Notes: generated by a model not told the origin, from the letters alone. Shown: positions 8,520-18,507, counted from the stretch's first letter. The stretch: DNA of 64,000 nucleotides from Caprella mutica (GCA_947561585.1 CANNZV010002458.1:1-64000), one strand, 5' to 3'. Numbers and translations: made by a program.

Positions 8520-9701
8520 TTATTTACTTGCGTTGATCATATAATCAACAACTTTTTTGAACTCTTCATCAGATAAATGCATAGCACCACCTTTAGGAGG
8601 CATTGCGTTTATACCTTTGATACTATTATTATACACTGCTTCTTTACCTTTTGCAAGAACAGAAGCCCATGCCTCTTTATCACCAACAACAGGAGCACCT
8701 ATTGCTTTATTTCCATGACATGCAGCACAAGAAGTTTCATAAGATTGTTTAGCTTTTGGATCAGCTACACTTCCTTTTTGTTCTGGAAGTTTCCAGAATC
8801 TTTCAGTAGATGCAGGTGGTTCAAAATCACTTAATTCATTTTTAATTCTAAGAACAGGAACTTTTCCTTTGATACAATCTTTCATGCATCTAGTACCAGT
8901 TCCATAGTTTTTAGGATCACTTAAAAATGCTCTCATATTTTCAACAGCTTGTTTTGGATCTTTAGTATCTACATTTGGATAAAAACCATCTTCATTTGGC
9001 ATTTTAATCTTTAAAAACTTTTCTCTATCTAAAACATACTCTTCGTCTAACTCTTCACCATCAATCTCAACACCATTTTCCATTAGTAAGTATGCAGTAA
9101 GTGCATAAACTTCACTATTAGTTAAAGATTTTGGATGATTAAATGGCATGGCATCTTTTATGTACCAGAACAATGTACTCGCATATGGCCAATAAGTACC
9201 AATAACTTTTGAAGGTCCTTCTGGACTTGGGTTTTCATCTGCTGGGTTTAATAATTGTTTACTTAAAGAGGCAGTTGATGCTTCACCAATTGATAAAGGA
9301 GGATAACCTTTTCCACCTGCTGCAAACTCGCCATGACACATAGCACATTGTGATTCATATAATTCAAGACCTAATTCAACAGAACCTTCTGCTTTTTTTG
9401 CTTTTCCATTTTCTAATACAGGTTTTCCATGTTTCATGTCATATTCTGGAAGTCCTGTTCCATCTGGCATAACATCAGTATTCCATACTGCTAATTCACT
9501 TTTTGTAGCAGTTCTGAAATGATTGAAGTTTTTAACTTTTTGTGTGTTTACATGATAAGATGTATATTTACCATCTTTAACTTCATATTTTATAGCTCCA
9601 TCTACAACTTTTTCACTTGCAAATGATGACGTTAATAATGCAGAAGCAGCTATTAAACCTAATAAAGTCTTTTTAAGCTTTGTGTTTTCTAATGTGAACA
9701 T
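8520..9701 (-). CDS. soxD: Dihaem cytochrome c SoxD of the sulfane dehydrogenase
   Basis: A 393-residue exported cytochrome with two haem sites, C119-A-M-C122-H123 and C325-A-A-C328-H329, matching SoxD. It takes electrons from the SoxC molybdenum centre and passes them to the respiratory chain. An extra pair, C272-M-K-D-C276, lies between the haem domains. The start overlaps the soxC 3' end by 29 bases, with a strong GGGGAGG site inside soxC, so it has its own ribosome entry. The C-terminal haem domain resembles small class I cytochromes. Confidence 0.9.
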   Translation of the reverse strand: MFTLENTKLKKTLLGLIAASALLTSSFASEKVVDGAIKYEVKDGKYTSYHVNTQKVKNFNHFRTATKSELAVWNTDVMPDGTGLPEYDMKHGKPVLENGKAKKAEGSVELGLELYESQCAMCHGEFAAGGKGYPPLSIGEASTASLSKQLLNPADENPSPEGPSKVIGTYWPYASTLFWYIKDAMPFNHPKSLTNSEVYALTAYLLMENGVEIDGEELDEEYVLDREKFLKIKMPNEDGFYPNVDTKDPKQAVENMRAFLSDPKNYGTGTRCMKDCIKGKVPVLRIKNELSDFEPPASTERFWKLPEQKGSVADPKAKQSYETSCAACHGNKAIGAPVVGDKEAWASVLAKGKEAVYNNSIKGINAMPPKGGAMHLSDEEFKKVVDYMINASK

Positions 9702-11001
9702 TATTAACCTCCCCTTTAGAATTAACTTCCCAAGTTACCATACCATTTCTATGGTAGATATTTTCAACACCAACAACAGATGTTTCTTGATCAATTGTAG
9801 GTTGTACATTTCCTGTATCATCAACAGCTCTACTTGTTAATAATATAGGTTTTCCATCCCACTTATAAATATAACTAAACCTAGTCCATGCTTTTGGTAA
9901 AACTAAACCTTTTAAGCTAGCTTCAACCCAGTTATCTCCACCATCAAGTGAGATATCAACATGTTTAATTGTTCCCTGACCAGACCAAGCAATACCTTGA
10001 ATTTCAACCATATCACCTTTTTTAAGATTAGTCCATGGTTTCTCAGGACATGGAGAAGTGATAACTGAGTTTACTTCATTTATCCAAAAGAATTGAATAG
10101 CTTTTCCTGATTTTTGAAGCATTGTGTATTTTGATGTTTCTTCTTTTGCATGCCATGGTTTATCAGAAAACTCTAATCTTCTTAACCATTTAGTATTTAA
10201 GTTACCTTCCCAACCTGGTACTAATAATCTTAAAGGGTACCCTTGCTCAGCTCTTAAAGCTTCACCATTTTGTCCCCATACAAGCATTGCATCATCTAAT
10301 GCCTTTTCAACTGGAATTGTTCTTGGATTTGTAGCATTGTCACTACCTTCTGCTAACATCCATAAGGCATCTTTTTCTAAACCAATGTCTTCAAGAACAG
10401 TTTTAAGCATTACACCTGTCCACTCAGCTTGACTCATCATACCTTTCATAAATTGTAAATTATTAAATTGAGGTCCTCTCCATCCTGTACTTCCATTTGC
10501 AGGACACTCAATAAAGTAAATTCTACTTTCACTTGGGTATTTTTTTATATCATCTAAGGTTAAAACAACTTCTTTTTTAACTTTTCCATGAATCATTAAT
10601 CTAAATTCTTTAGGATCAACGTGTGCTGTACCACCATGGTTTCTAGTAAAGAATAAACCATTAGGAACTATAATTCCATCTAATTCATGAAGCGGACACA
10701 TAGATACAGTTGCGTATTTATCACCTGAAGATAAAAGTTCAGTAGTTCTTCTAACAACATTATGTTCATAAGGAGATGGTACTCCATATGGATATTTATC
10801 AGTTTTGTCACCAAGCTTTATTCCCCAAGGGGCTTCATTCATAATAGCTGGATCATCTGCTCTTGCTTGAACAGGACCTAAAACACTAGCAGCTGCAATA
10901 GCACCAGCTGAATATGCTGTTTTTCTAAAAAAATCTCTTCTACTTAGTTTCTCATTTGAAACGTCTAAAGCTTTTTCAGAATTCTTACTTGCTTTCGTCA
11001 T
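9673..11001 (-). CDS. soxC: Sulfane dehydrogenase molybdenum subunit SoxC
   Basis: A 442-residue protein of the sulfite-oxidase family. A Tat signal (L-S-R-R-D-F-F) is followed by the molybdopterin domain with N-G-L-F-F-T-R-N-H and the Mo-ligand cysteine in F-I-E-C-P-A-N-G (about Cys166), then a C-terminal dimerisation domain. With SoxD it oxidises the sulfane sulfur on SoxY by six electrons, so thiosulfate can go fully to sulfate without stored sulfur. I chose the second of two adjacent ATG codons (11001) because the GAAGGAGG site is then better spaced; the longer frame to 11055 crosses the promoter and dyad. It is the first gene of the operon. Confidence 0.92.
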   Translation of the reverse strand: MTKASKNSEKALDVSNEKLSRRDFFRKTAYSAGAIAAASVLGPVQARADDPAIMNEAPWGIKLGDKTDKYPYGVPSPYEHNVVRRTTELLSSGDKYATVSMCPLHELDGIIVPNGLFFTRNHGGTAHVDPKEFRLMIHGKVKKEVVLTLDDIKKYPSESRIYFIECPANGSTGWRGPQFNNLQFMKGMMSQAEWTGVMLKTVLEDIGLEKDALWMLAEGSDNATNPRTIPVEKALDDAMLVWGQNGEALRAEQGYPLRLLVPGWEGNLNTKWLRRLEFSDKPWHAKEETSKYTMLQKSGKAIQFFWINEVNSVITSPCPEKPWTNLKKGDMVEIQGIAWSGQGTIKHVDISLDGGDNWVEASLKGLVLPKAWTRFSYIYKWDGKPILLTSRAVDDTGNVQPTIDQETSVVGVENIYHRNGMVTWEVNSKGEVNNVHIRKHKA

Positions 11002-11020
11002 CATTCCTCCTTCTATAATA

Positions 11021-11041
11021 TTGGTATTTTCACTATACCAA
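11021..11041. promoter_or_regulatory. Dyad in the soxC leader, possible operator
   Basis: A perfect 7-base inverted repeat, TTGGTAT / ATACCAA, with a 7-base spacer, lying between the predicted transcription start and the soxC ribosome site. The position suits a repressor site or a small leader hairpin. No regulator gene is next to it. Confidence 0.45.
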
Positions 11042-11054
11042 GACAAACATTCCA

Positions 11055-11060
11055 ATTATA
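11055..11060 (-). promoter_or_regulatory. Consensus -10 element of the Sox operon
   Basis: TATAAT read on the minus strand, 54 bases upstream of the soxC start. There is no clear -35 box, which is common in Campylobacterota sigma-70 promoters. Upstream DNA is A/T-periodic. Start of transcription would be near 11048. Confidence 0.5.
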
Positions 11061-11436
11061 GGTTGCCATGTCTTAATTAAAACTAAATATCTAAATATAA
11101 AAAATTCTTATATATAGATATAACCATCCTATTATTACTATATCATATAGTTATCATAACTAAGATTTATTATAAAATCAATAATAGCATATAAATAGCT
11201 ATAAATACTAGTTTTTACAAGATTAAACAGAATTTTTTATATTTATGATAATTTTCATTTATTAATAGTTGTATAAAAAATATTTTTAGAAAAATAAATA
11301 ATATTTTACAATTTGAGAATTTTTGTAACATTTTAAGATTTTTTAGATAAAAAATCTTAAAATATGAATAGATATTCAGTTTTTAAGTTCTTATTGATAA
11401 ACGAAATTTATATGAAGATAATTGGAATAATAAAAG
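11056..11436. other. 380-base spacer between recN and soxC
   Basis: No gene is seen in either strand. It contains the TATAAT at 11055-11060, a perfect 15-base palindrome TAGTTATCATAACTA at 11148-11162, and a 15-base-arm inverted repeat at 11330-11363. The rest is AT-rich with no further pattern I could support. Confidence 0.7.
11330..11363 (-). terminator. Perfect A/T-rich inverted repeat downstream of recN
   Basis: Arms of 15 bases (ATTTTAAGATTTTTT and its complement) around a 4-base AGAT loop, about 74 bases beyond the recN stop. Each arm carries only one G-C pair, so as RNA it is a weak but long hairpin. It may end the nadK-recN transcript, or be a protein-binding site for the Sox promoter region. 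Confidence 0.45.
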
Positions 11437-12966
11437 TTATTTTAATAAATTTTTAGCAAATTTAACTGCTTCTTCTGTTATCTTTTCCCCACTAATCATT
11501 CTAGATATTTCATTTATTCTACCTTGATTATCAAGTTTTTTTACTAGTGATTTTCCATCTTTTTTATCAACTAAAAAATGTTGATTTGAAGAAGATGTAA
11601 GTTGAGGCTGATGAGAAATAGCAAAAATTTGATAAGATTTTGCAAGTTTTGTAAGTACCTTTGAGATTGCTTCACTCTCTTTTCCACTTAAGTTAGCATC
11701 AATTTCATCTAAAAATAAAACCCCATTATCAACAATGTCAAATTCACTCATAGAAGTAAGCAAAGCAAGCCTTAGCCTATTAAACTCTCCTGAACTTATT
11801 GTTTCTAGGCTAACTCCCGCAAGTTCAAACTTTATTAAATCAACTCCAGTTTTATCTAGCTCTTTTTCTTCAAATAAGATTTTTGCATTGCTTAAATATA
11901 AATCTTTTAAATATTTATTGATTTTCTCTTCTAGTAGTAAACTTACTTCTTTTCTACTATCACTTAAATCAAGAGCTAGTACTTTTATACTGTTTTGTAG
12001 TTCATCTTGTTTTTTAATAAGTTTAGTTTTTTCAAAACTAATGTTTTCATAGGATTCTAACTCTTTTATTTTTTCTTCTTTGTACTCTAAACACTCTTTT
12101 ATAGAACCAAATCTTTTTTGTAAAGAAGCTAGTTTTTCTATTCTATCTAGAACGTGCTCTATATCAATATCTTCTAATTCGTATAAAGAGTCATTAAACT
12201 TTTCAAAAATATTAGTTAATTCATTCATAGTGTCATCAAAGAAACTACTATCAACTTCTAATAGTTCTAAGGCATTATTAACAGCTGAATTATAATTTAA
12301 AACTAAAGAAGCGTCTTTTATAGCATCTTCAAGTTTATCTTTTTTTGCAAGCTTTTTTTTAATTTCATTCAAGTCATCATATTCTTCAACTTTTGGATTG
12401 ATTGATTCTATTTTATCAATCTCGAATTTTGCAAACTCTTTTAAATCTTCAAGTTTTGATTCATCACTATAAATTTTTTCTAGTTTAAGATTTACTTCTT
12501 TTAACTCTTTATACAAAGAATCGAATTTTTCTTTTTTAAGTATAAAGTCTTTATCTTTTTTGGTAGCTAAGGTATCCAAGAAGCTAATAAGTTTTGTACT
12601 TTGAAAATCACTAGTATCTTTTAGATTTAAATGCTTTATTAACTTTGAACTAAATTCATTTAGTTTCTTTTTTGAGATTGTTTGATTGTTTAGAAAAAAT
12701 CTAACTTTTTCTTTCTTTATAGTTTTTATAACTATATCATCATCAGTAGAGATATCAAATGCTTCATTTTTTATATTTGAATTTGTAAGAGTAACTTCAC
12801 CTAATTTTGATTTTACATCACTTAAAGAAAAAAGTGAAAGTATAGCTTCCATCAAAATAGATTTACCAGCTCCACTTGGACCTGTAAATACATTTAAGCC
12901 ATTTTGAAAATCAAGCTCAACCTTCTCAAAAGATAAACAATTTTCTAAGTAAACTCTATCAATCAT
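11437..12966 (-). CDS. recN: DNA repair protein RecN
   Basis: A 509-residue SMC-like ATPase: Walker A G-P-S-G-A-G-K-S at residues 29-36, a long coiled-coil centre (about 130-360), then the ABC-type signature S-S-G-E-F-N-R and Walker B L-F-L-D-E-I-D. RecN acts at double-strand breaks with RecA. It is a little shorter than the E. coli protein (about 550), with the loss in the coiled coil. Its ATG overlaps the nadK stop by one base (TAATG), so the two genes are coupled. Confidence 0.92.
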   Translation of the reverse strand: MIDRVYLENCLSFEKVELDFQNGLNVFTGPSGAGKSILMEAILSLFSLSDVKSKLGEVTLTNSNIKNEAFDISTDDDIVIKTIKKEKVRFFLNNQTISKKKLNEFSSKLIKHLNLKDTSDFQSTKLISFLDTLATKKDKDFILKKEKFDSLYKELKEVNLKLEKIYSDESKLEDLKEFAKFEIDKIESINPKVEEYDDLNEIKKKLAKKDKLEDAIKDASLVLNYNSAVNNALELLEVDSSFFDDTMNELTNIFEKFNDSLYELEDIDIEHVLDRIEKLASLQKRFGSIKECLEYKEEKIKELESYENISFEKTKLIKKQDELQNSIKVLALDLSDSRKEVSLLLEEKINKYLKDLYLSNAKILFEEKELDKTGVDLIKFELAGVSLETISSGEFNRLRLALLTSMSEFDIVDNGVLFLDEIDANLSGKESEAISKVLTKLAKSYQIFAISHQPQLTSSSNQHFLVDKKDGKSLVKKLDNQGRINEISRMISGEKITEEAVKFAKNLLK

Positions 12967-13832
12967 TAGTTACCCCATCTTAACTTTTCATTTAATACAT
13001 CAAAATAGTTTCGCTCTGTTCTATGAATAAGTCTTGCATTGTCTTGTGCAATCTTTATTTTAATAGAATCATTTTGTCCAATTTCATAAATATCTTGCCC
13101 ATCTACAATAATAACTGCACCTTGATTATCTGAAATAGTAAACTCGATTTCAAAATCAGCAGGCATTACTAATGGTCTTTGAGTTAAAGAGTGAGGAGCA
13201 ACAGGTGTTATAATAAAAGCTTCTGTTAATGGATATACTAAAGGACCTCCCGCTGAAAGATTATAAGCAGTAGAGCCTGTTGGAGTAGATATAATAACTC
13301 CATCCCCATAATAAGAATTAAAAGGTTTTCCATCAATTTTTGCATCAATTGAAATCATTGAAGAAATAGATTTCCTTGAAATAACAATATCGTTAAAAGC
13401 TACAAAACTATTTAAGTTTAAATTACCTTCTATCATCATTCTATTATCAATTCTATAATTATCTTTTTTGAAATTACTTAAAAAATTTTCTAATTCATCC
13501 ATGTTAATATCTGTTAAAAAACCTAATGTACCTAAGTTAATACCCAATATTGGAATATTATGCCTAAAGGATCTTCTCACAACTGATAAAAGAGTACCAT
13601 CTCCTCCAACAGAAACAAGAAAATCAACTTTATTACATAAGCTATTTAAACTAAATCCATCAAAATCAATCATTTTTGCCGAATTATATTCTAGGTAAGT
13701 TTCAATTCCTATATCATTAAATATTCTTTTAATTTCTAAGTATTCTTCTTTTAATTCAGGACTTGAAGGTCTTAAAACTACCCCAGCACTTTTTACATTT
13801 TCTAATAAATTAAGACTTTTTTTTAATTTCAA
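12966..13832 (-). CDS. nadK: NAD kinase
   Basis: A 288-residue enzyme that phosphorylates NAD to NADP. Visible family motifs are G-G-D-G-T (ATP site), N-L-G-T-L-G-F-L-T and T-P-T-G-S-T-A-Y-N-L-S-A-G-G (NAD site), in order. Length is normal. It is the first gene of a two-gene operon with recN, a pairing common in bacteria. Confidence 0.93.
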   Translation of the reverse strand: MKLKKSLNLLENVKSAGVVLRPSSPELKEEYLEIKRIFNDIGIETYLEYNSAKMIDFDGFSLNSLCNKVDFLVSVGGDGTLLSVVRRSFRHNIPILGINLGTLGFLTDINMDELENFLSNFKKDNYRIDNRMMIEGNLNLNSFVAFNDIVISRKSISSMISIDAKIDGKPFNSYYGDGVIISTPTGSTAYNLSAGGPLVYPLTEAFIITPVAPHSLTQRPLVMPADFEIEFTISDNQGAVIIVDGQDIYEIGQNDSIKIKIAQDNARLIHRTERNYFDVLNEKLRWGN

Positions 13833-13936
13833 TTTTTATCCTAATAAAGATATATTTTTAGGATTTTATCATAATTATATTATGAAGAGTATTATAATTA
13901 CAAATTGCAATATTTTTATTGGTATTTTTAGTATAT

Positions 13937-13973
13937 AAAAAAAGGGGAGTATGAAAACATACTCCCCTTTTTA
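13937..13973 (-). terminator. Terminator after fusA
   Basis: AAAAAGGGGAGTATG, loop AAAA, CATACTCCCCTTTTT: a strong GC-based stem with A- and T-runs at the ends, 30 bases beyond the fusA stop. Symmetric, so it may serve both strands. Confidence 0.88.
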
Positions 13974-14002
13974 TTTTGATAGAATTAACTAATTAGTTAA
14001 TA

Positions 14003-16111
14003 TTATCCATTTCTTTTAGAAATAATTTCTTCAGAAACATTTTTTGGAACTTCAGCATAGTTATCGAAAAGCATACCGTAAGTTGCTCTACCTTGAGTCA
14101 TAGATCTTAAGTCAGTAGAGTATCCGAACATTTCAGATAATGGAACCATTGCAGTAACTAGTTTAACACCAGCTCTTTCATCCATAGACTGAACTTGTCC
14201 TCTTCTTTTATTACAATCACCGATAACATCTCCCATATATTCTTCAGGAGTTTCGATTTCAACTTTCATCATTGGCTCTAAGATTATAGGTTGAGCAGCA
14301 GCTGTTCTACAACCTTCTTTGAATCCCATTGATGCAGCTAATTTAAATGCCATCTCAGATGAATCTACATCATGGTAAGAACCATCATATAATGTAACTT
14401 CAATATTAACCATTGGGTAACCAGCTAAGATACCACCAGCCATAGCTTCTTCACAACCTTTTTGAACAGCAGGGATATATTCTTTTGGAACAGATCCACC
14501 TTTAATTGCATTGTGGAATTTGAAGTTATCTTCTGAATCAGCAGGTAATGGATTAATGTCTAAGTATACGTGACCGTATTGACCTTTACCACCAGATTGT
14601 TTAGCATATTTGTACTCGTTTTTAACAGGATTCTTAATAGTCTCTCTGTATGCAACTTGAGGAGCACCAACTTCAGCTTCAACTTTAAATTCTCTTTTCA
14701 TTCTATCAACAAGAATCTCTAAGTGCAACTCACCCATTCCTGAAATAATAGTTTGTCCAGATTCTTCATCAGTATTAACTCTAAATGATGGATCTTCTTC
14801 TGCTAATTTACCTAATGCAATACCCATTTTTTCTTGGTCAGCTTTAGTTTTTGGCTCAACTGCAACAGAAATAACTGGCTCTGGGAATTCCATTCTTTCT
14901 AAGATTACTGGATCTTTATCAGATGCTAATGTATCACCAGTGATAGTTGACTTAAGACCAACTACTGCACCAATTTCACCTGCATATAATTGAGAAACTT
15001 CTTCTCTATTATTTGCGTGCATTTGAAGTAATCTTCCGATTCTTTCTTTTTTCATTTTTGTTGAGTTCATTACGTAAGTACCAGACTCTAATTGTCCTCT
15101 ATATACTCTTGCAAATGTTAATTGACCAACAAATGGGTCAGTCATAATTTTAAATGCTAATGCTGCAACTTCACCTTCATCAGTAGAAGGAACGATAACA
15201 GCTTCACCATCTTGAGTTTCACCATTAATATCAGCAACCTCAGTTGGTGCAGGTAAATACATAGCAACAGCGTCAAGTAAAGTTTGAACACCTTTGTTTT
15301 TAAATGCAGTACCACAAGTCATTGGAGTAATTGTCATATTTAAACAAGCAGCTTTTAAACCAGCTACAATTTCTTCTTCTGATAATTCACCCTCTTCGAA
15401 GTATTTTTCCATTAACTCTTCAGAAGACTCAGCAGCAGCTTCAATCATCTTTTCTCTATATTCTTCAGCTTGGTCTAATAAATCAGCAGGAATTTCTTCT
15501 ACATGGTAGTTAGAACCCATTGCAGCATCTTGATCCCATACGATAGCTTTCATTTGTACTAAGTCAACTACACCTTGGAAATCTTCTTCAGCACCAATAG
15601 GAAGTTGAATAGGAATAGGATTAGCTTTTAATCTCTCAGATACTTGCTTCTCAACATTAAAGAAATCAGCACCAGTTCTATCCATTTTGTTAACAAAAAT
15701 CATTCTTGGTACTTTATATTTGTTAGCTTGTCTCCAAACTGTCTCAGATTGTGGTTGAACTCCACCTACTGAACAAAATACAGCTACAGCACCATCTAAA
15801 ACTCTCATAGATCTTTCAACTTCAATAGTAAAGTCAACGTGACCTGGTGTGTCAATGATGTTAATTTGTAGTTGTTCATTAGTTTTTGGGTGTTGCCAGT
15901 GACAAGTTGTCGCAGCAGAAGTAATAGTAATACCTCTTTCTTGCTCTTGTTCCATCCAGTCCATAGTTGCAGCACCATCATGAACCTCACCGATTTTGTG
16001 AGATACACCAGTATAGAATAAAATTCTTTCTGTAGTTGTTGTTTTACCAGCATCAATGTGAGCAGCAATACCGATATTTCTAACTCTATTAAGAGGTGTT
16101 TTTCTTGCCAT
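14003..16111 (-). CDS. fusA: Elongation factor G
   Basis: A 702-residue translational GTPase that drives translocation on the ribosome. The G1 motif A-H-I-D-A-G-K-T lies at about residues 17-24, D-T-P-G-H at about 86 and N-K-M-D at about 140. Domains II-V follow at normal length. It is the last gene of the rpsL-rpsG-fusA run; EF-Tu is not next to it but is encoded at 39686-40894. Confidence 0.97.
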   Translation of the reverse strand: MARKTPLNRVRNIGIAAHIDAGKTTTTERILFYTGVSHKIGEVHDGAATMDWMEQEQERGITITSAATTCHWQHPKTNEQLQINIIDTPGHVDFTIEVERSMRVLDGAVAVFCSVGGVQPQSETVWRQANKYKVPRMIFVNKMDRTGADFFNVEKQVSERLKANPIPIQLPIGAEEDFQGVVDLVQMKAIVWDQDAAMGSNYHVEEIPADLLDQAEEYREKMIEAAAESSEELMEKYFEEGELSEEEIVAGLKAACLNMTITPMTCGTAFKNKGVQTLLDAVAMYLPAPTEVADINGETQDGEAVIVPSTDEGEVAALAFKIMTDPFVGQLTFARVYRGQLESGTYVMNSTKMKKERIGRLLQMHANNREEVSQLYAGEIGAVVGLKSTITGDTLASDKDPVILERMEFPEPVISVAVEPKTKADQEKMGIALGKLAEEDPSFRVNTDEESGQTIISGMGELHLEILVDRMKREFKVEAEVGAPQVAYRETIKNPVKNEYKYAKQSGGKGQYGHVYLDINPLPADSEDNFKFHNAIKGGSVPKEYIPAVQKGCEEAMAGGILAGYPMVNIEVTLYDGSYHDVDSSEMAFKLAASMGFKEGCRTAAAQPIILEPMMKVEIETPEEYMGDVIGDCNKRRGQVQSMDERAGVKLVTAMVPLSEMFGYSTDLRSMTQGRATYGMLFDNYAEVPKNVSEEIISKRNG

Positions 16112-16165
16112 CTTAAATTTTCCTTTTAAGTTTTAATAGTTTTCGTAATTTTATCCAAATTACAA

Positions 16166-16197
16166 TAAAAAAAAAGGGCGTAAAACACCCTTTTTTA
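16166..16197 (-). terminator. Hairpin between rpsG and fusA
   Basis: A-run, AGGGCGT, loop, ACACCCT, T-run with one G-U pair. It has the form of an intrinsic terminator inside the str operon, so it may partly reduce readthrough into fusA. Confidence 0.65.
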
Positions 16198-16224
16198 TAT
16201 AGAAAATGATTTATTACAGATTGA

Positions 16225-16704
<480 letters not shown>

Positions 16705-16708
16705 CTAC

Positions 16709-17083
16709 TTATTTCTTTGGCTTTTTAGTACCATATTTAGATCTTGCAACAGTTCTGTTTGCAACACCAGCAGTATCTAAAGCACCTCTAACAACGTGAT
16801 ACTTAACACCAGGTAAATCCTTAACTCTTCCCCCTCTAACTAATACGATAGAGTGTTCTTGTAAGTTGTGACCCTCACCACCGATGTATGAAATAACTTC
16901 AAATCCAGTAGTTAATCTAACTTTTGCAACTTTTCTTAAAGCCGAGTTTGGTTTCTTTGGAGTTGTAGTATATACTCTAGTACATACACCTCTTCTTTGT
17001 GGACATTTGTCTAATGCTGGTGATTTTGATTTTTTAATCACCTTTTTTCGCTCTTTTCTAACAAGCTGGTTAATAGTAGGCAT
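16709..17083 (-). CDS. rpsL: 30S ribosomal protein S12
   Basis: A 124-residue decoding-centre protein. The conserved loops [11 protein letters not shown] (Lys43) and [10 protein letters not shown] (Lys88) are intact, the state associated with streptomycin sensitivity in other bacteria. First gene of the rpsL-rpsG-fusA transcript. Confidence 0.97.
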   Translation of the reverse strand: MPTINQLVRKERKKVIKKSKSPALDKCPQRRGVCTRVYTTTPKKPNSALRKVAKVRLTTGFEVISYIGGEGHNLQEHSIVLVRGGRVKDLPGVKYHVVRGALDTAGVANRTVARSKYGTKKPKK

Positions 17084-17209
17084 TCTTTCCCTTTGTTTAA
17101 ATTGGTTTGAGCAATTAAAGCAATGCTCATGCTTCTCGTGCTAATCAACATACTGTTGAAACGATACTACCATTCTAGGAAACCGTTGAGTTTTCTAAAA
17201 AAGTAGGAG

Positions 17210-17215
17210 ATTATA
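17210..17215 (-). promoter_or_regulatory. Probable -10 box of the rpsL operon
   Basis: TATAAT on the minus strand about 127 bases upstream of rpsL, leaving a leader that contains a small hairpin (TGAGCA / TGCTCA, 17109-17130). No good -35 box is seen. Confidence 0.5.
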
Positions 17216-17251
17216 CTGAATTTAAACTTAATTATAGTTTAGGTTAGTTTT

Positions 17252-17695
17252 TTATAGTTTTTGTAAAATCATATTAAACGAATTTGCAAAGTTTTGTGAA
17301 TCTTTTTGACCAAAAGGCTTAGGGCCCTTTGTTATCTCTCCACTATCTCTTACTTCTTGCATTAAGTTTCTCATTGCTAAATAGTGTTTTATGTTATCTT
17401 GTGTATATAGTTCACCTCTGTGATCTATTGCTTGTGCATTTTTACTAATAGTTCTGTCTGCAAGAGGAATATCAGCAGTGATAACTAAATCATCTTCTTT
17501 TAATAGTTCAACAATCTTGTTATCTGCTTCATCTGCTCCTTCATCAACTATTAGATATTTAATATATGATGATTTGCCTATGTTTATTTTTTTATTCGCT
17601 ATTACATAAGTATCTAACTTCTTTTTTTCAATAGCTCTTAAAACAATAGGCTTTAAAAGATTAGGGAAAGCATCTCCATCAATGAATAAAGTCAT
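17252..17695 (-). CDS. UPF0178 (YaiI/YqxD) family protein
   Basis: A 147-residue protein of the DUF188 family, related to PIN-like nucleases. Typical features are F-I-D-G-D-A-F-P near the start, D-E-G-A-D-E-A-D in the middle and D-L-V-I-T-A-D-I-P-L-A followed by the R-G-E-L-Y and G-P-K-P-F blocks. The acidic residues suggest a metal site; the function is unknown. The start overlaps the upstream YwbE-like gene by one base. Confidence 0.85.
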   Translation of the reverse strand: MTLFIDGDAFPNLLKPIVLRAIEKKKLDTYVIANKKINIGKSSYIKYLIVDEGADEADNKIVELLKEDDLVITADIPLADRTISKNAQAIDHRGELYTQDNIKHYLAMRNLMQEVRDSGEITKGPKPFGQKDSQNFANSFNMILQKL

Positions 17696-17889
17696 TATAA
17701 AATCTCTTGCACTCTTCCTACCTGCCCATCTTGTAATCTAACTTTTATTCCATGGGGATGAGAAGGAGAGTTTGTCAAAATATTTTTTACAATACCTTGT
17801 GTTAGTTTTCCACTTCTTTGATCTTGTTTTAAAACAATATTAACTTTTTGTCCTTGTTTTATAGAAAATCTTTTTTTTGGATCATTCAT
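17695..17889 (-). CDS. YwbE family protein
   Basis: A 64-residue basic protein matching the small YwbE (DUF2196) family: G-Q-K-V-N-I-V-L-K-Q-D-Q-R-S-G-K-L-T near the start and the conserved S-P-x-H-P-H-G-I-K-V-R-L core. It has an SH3-like look and may bind nucleic acid. Function is unknown. It is translated with the UPF0178 gene by a one-base overlap. Confidence 0.85.
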   Translation of the reverse strand: MNDPKKRFSIKQGQKVNIVLKQDQRSGKLTQGIVKNILTNSPSHPHGIKVRLQDGQVGRVQEIL

Positions 17890-17893
17890 AAGT

Positions 17894-18379
17894 CTAAGCC
17901 TTAAAACTTAATGCTTGTTTTGCAAAATCTTTTCCATAGAAAAATATGATTTTGTATGATAAAGATACTTTTACATTTTTTTCATCAGCAATATCAATAA
18001 GATTAAAACTAAAACCTTCATCATCATTATTTTTACTTCTTATTTTTATTTCTACTGGTTTTAAAGTTCTCATCATATTATCAATATTTTTTCTCTCTTT
18101 TGGTTTTACAGAAGATAAGTATTTTTCATCTTTATCCATATTTTTTAGATAGTTATGAAGTAAAAGTTTTGTATCTTTATAAATTGCCTTGCTCCAAGAA
18201 ACTTTTCCTTTTGAGAAATGATAAACATTACTTTTATTTAAAAGTGGGAAAGTTGTCTCTTTTTTAATATCATCAACAAGTTGTAAGAAGAAATTTATTC
18301 CACCAATTGAGTCTGAATATTTTGTAAGAAGTTCATTGATTTGTTTTTTCTCTTCTATACTTAAATCTTTAAAATTCAT
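17894..18379 (-). CDS. Hypothetical protein
   Basis: A 161-residue, lysine-rich soluble protein that I do not recognise. It has no signal peptide, membrane segment or cysteine motif. The N-terminal 60 residues look helical; the C-terminal half has strand-like stretches around K-P-V-E-I-K-I-R. The ATG has an AAGG ribosome site 8 bases upstream, inside the end of a possible small upstream frame. It is 4 bases from the YwbE-like gene, so these three genes look like an operon. Confidence 0.7.
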   Translation of the reverse strand: MNFKDLSIEEKKQINELLTKYSDSIGGINFFLQLVDDIKKETTFPLLNKSNVYHFSKGKVSWSKAIYKDTKLLLHNYLKNMDKDEKYLSSVKPKERKNIDNMMRTLKPVEIKIRSKNNDDEGFSFNLIDIADEKNVKVSLSYKIIFFYGKDFAKQALSFKA

Positions 18380-18382
18380 TTA

Positions 18383-18492
18383 TTACCTTATTTTTTTCGT
18401 AAGTATATCTAAATCTTGAAACTTTTCTGCATCAATTGCTTTTTTTTAATTCTGTCTTACTTTTATGTGTTACAATTTTATTATAAATACTT
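18383..18492 (-). pseudogene. Possible small broken reading frame before the hypothetical gene
   Basis: About 36 codons with plausible protein (S-I-Y-N-K-I-V-T-H-K-S-K-T-E-L then A-I-D-A-E-K-F-Q-D-L-D-I-L-T-K-K) read across a run of eight A bases near 18445 where one base seems missing or extra. A TTG could start it. It ends 3 bases before the next ATG. It could be a short gene with a homopolymer error, or chance. Confidence 0.3.
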
Positions 18493-18507
18493 TCCAAAGA
18501 TTCTATT

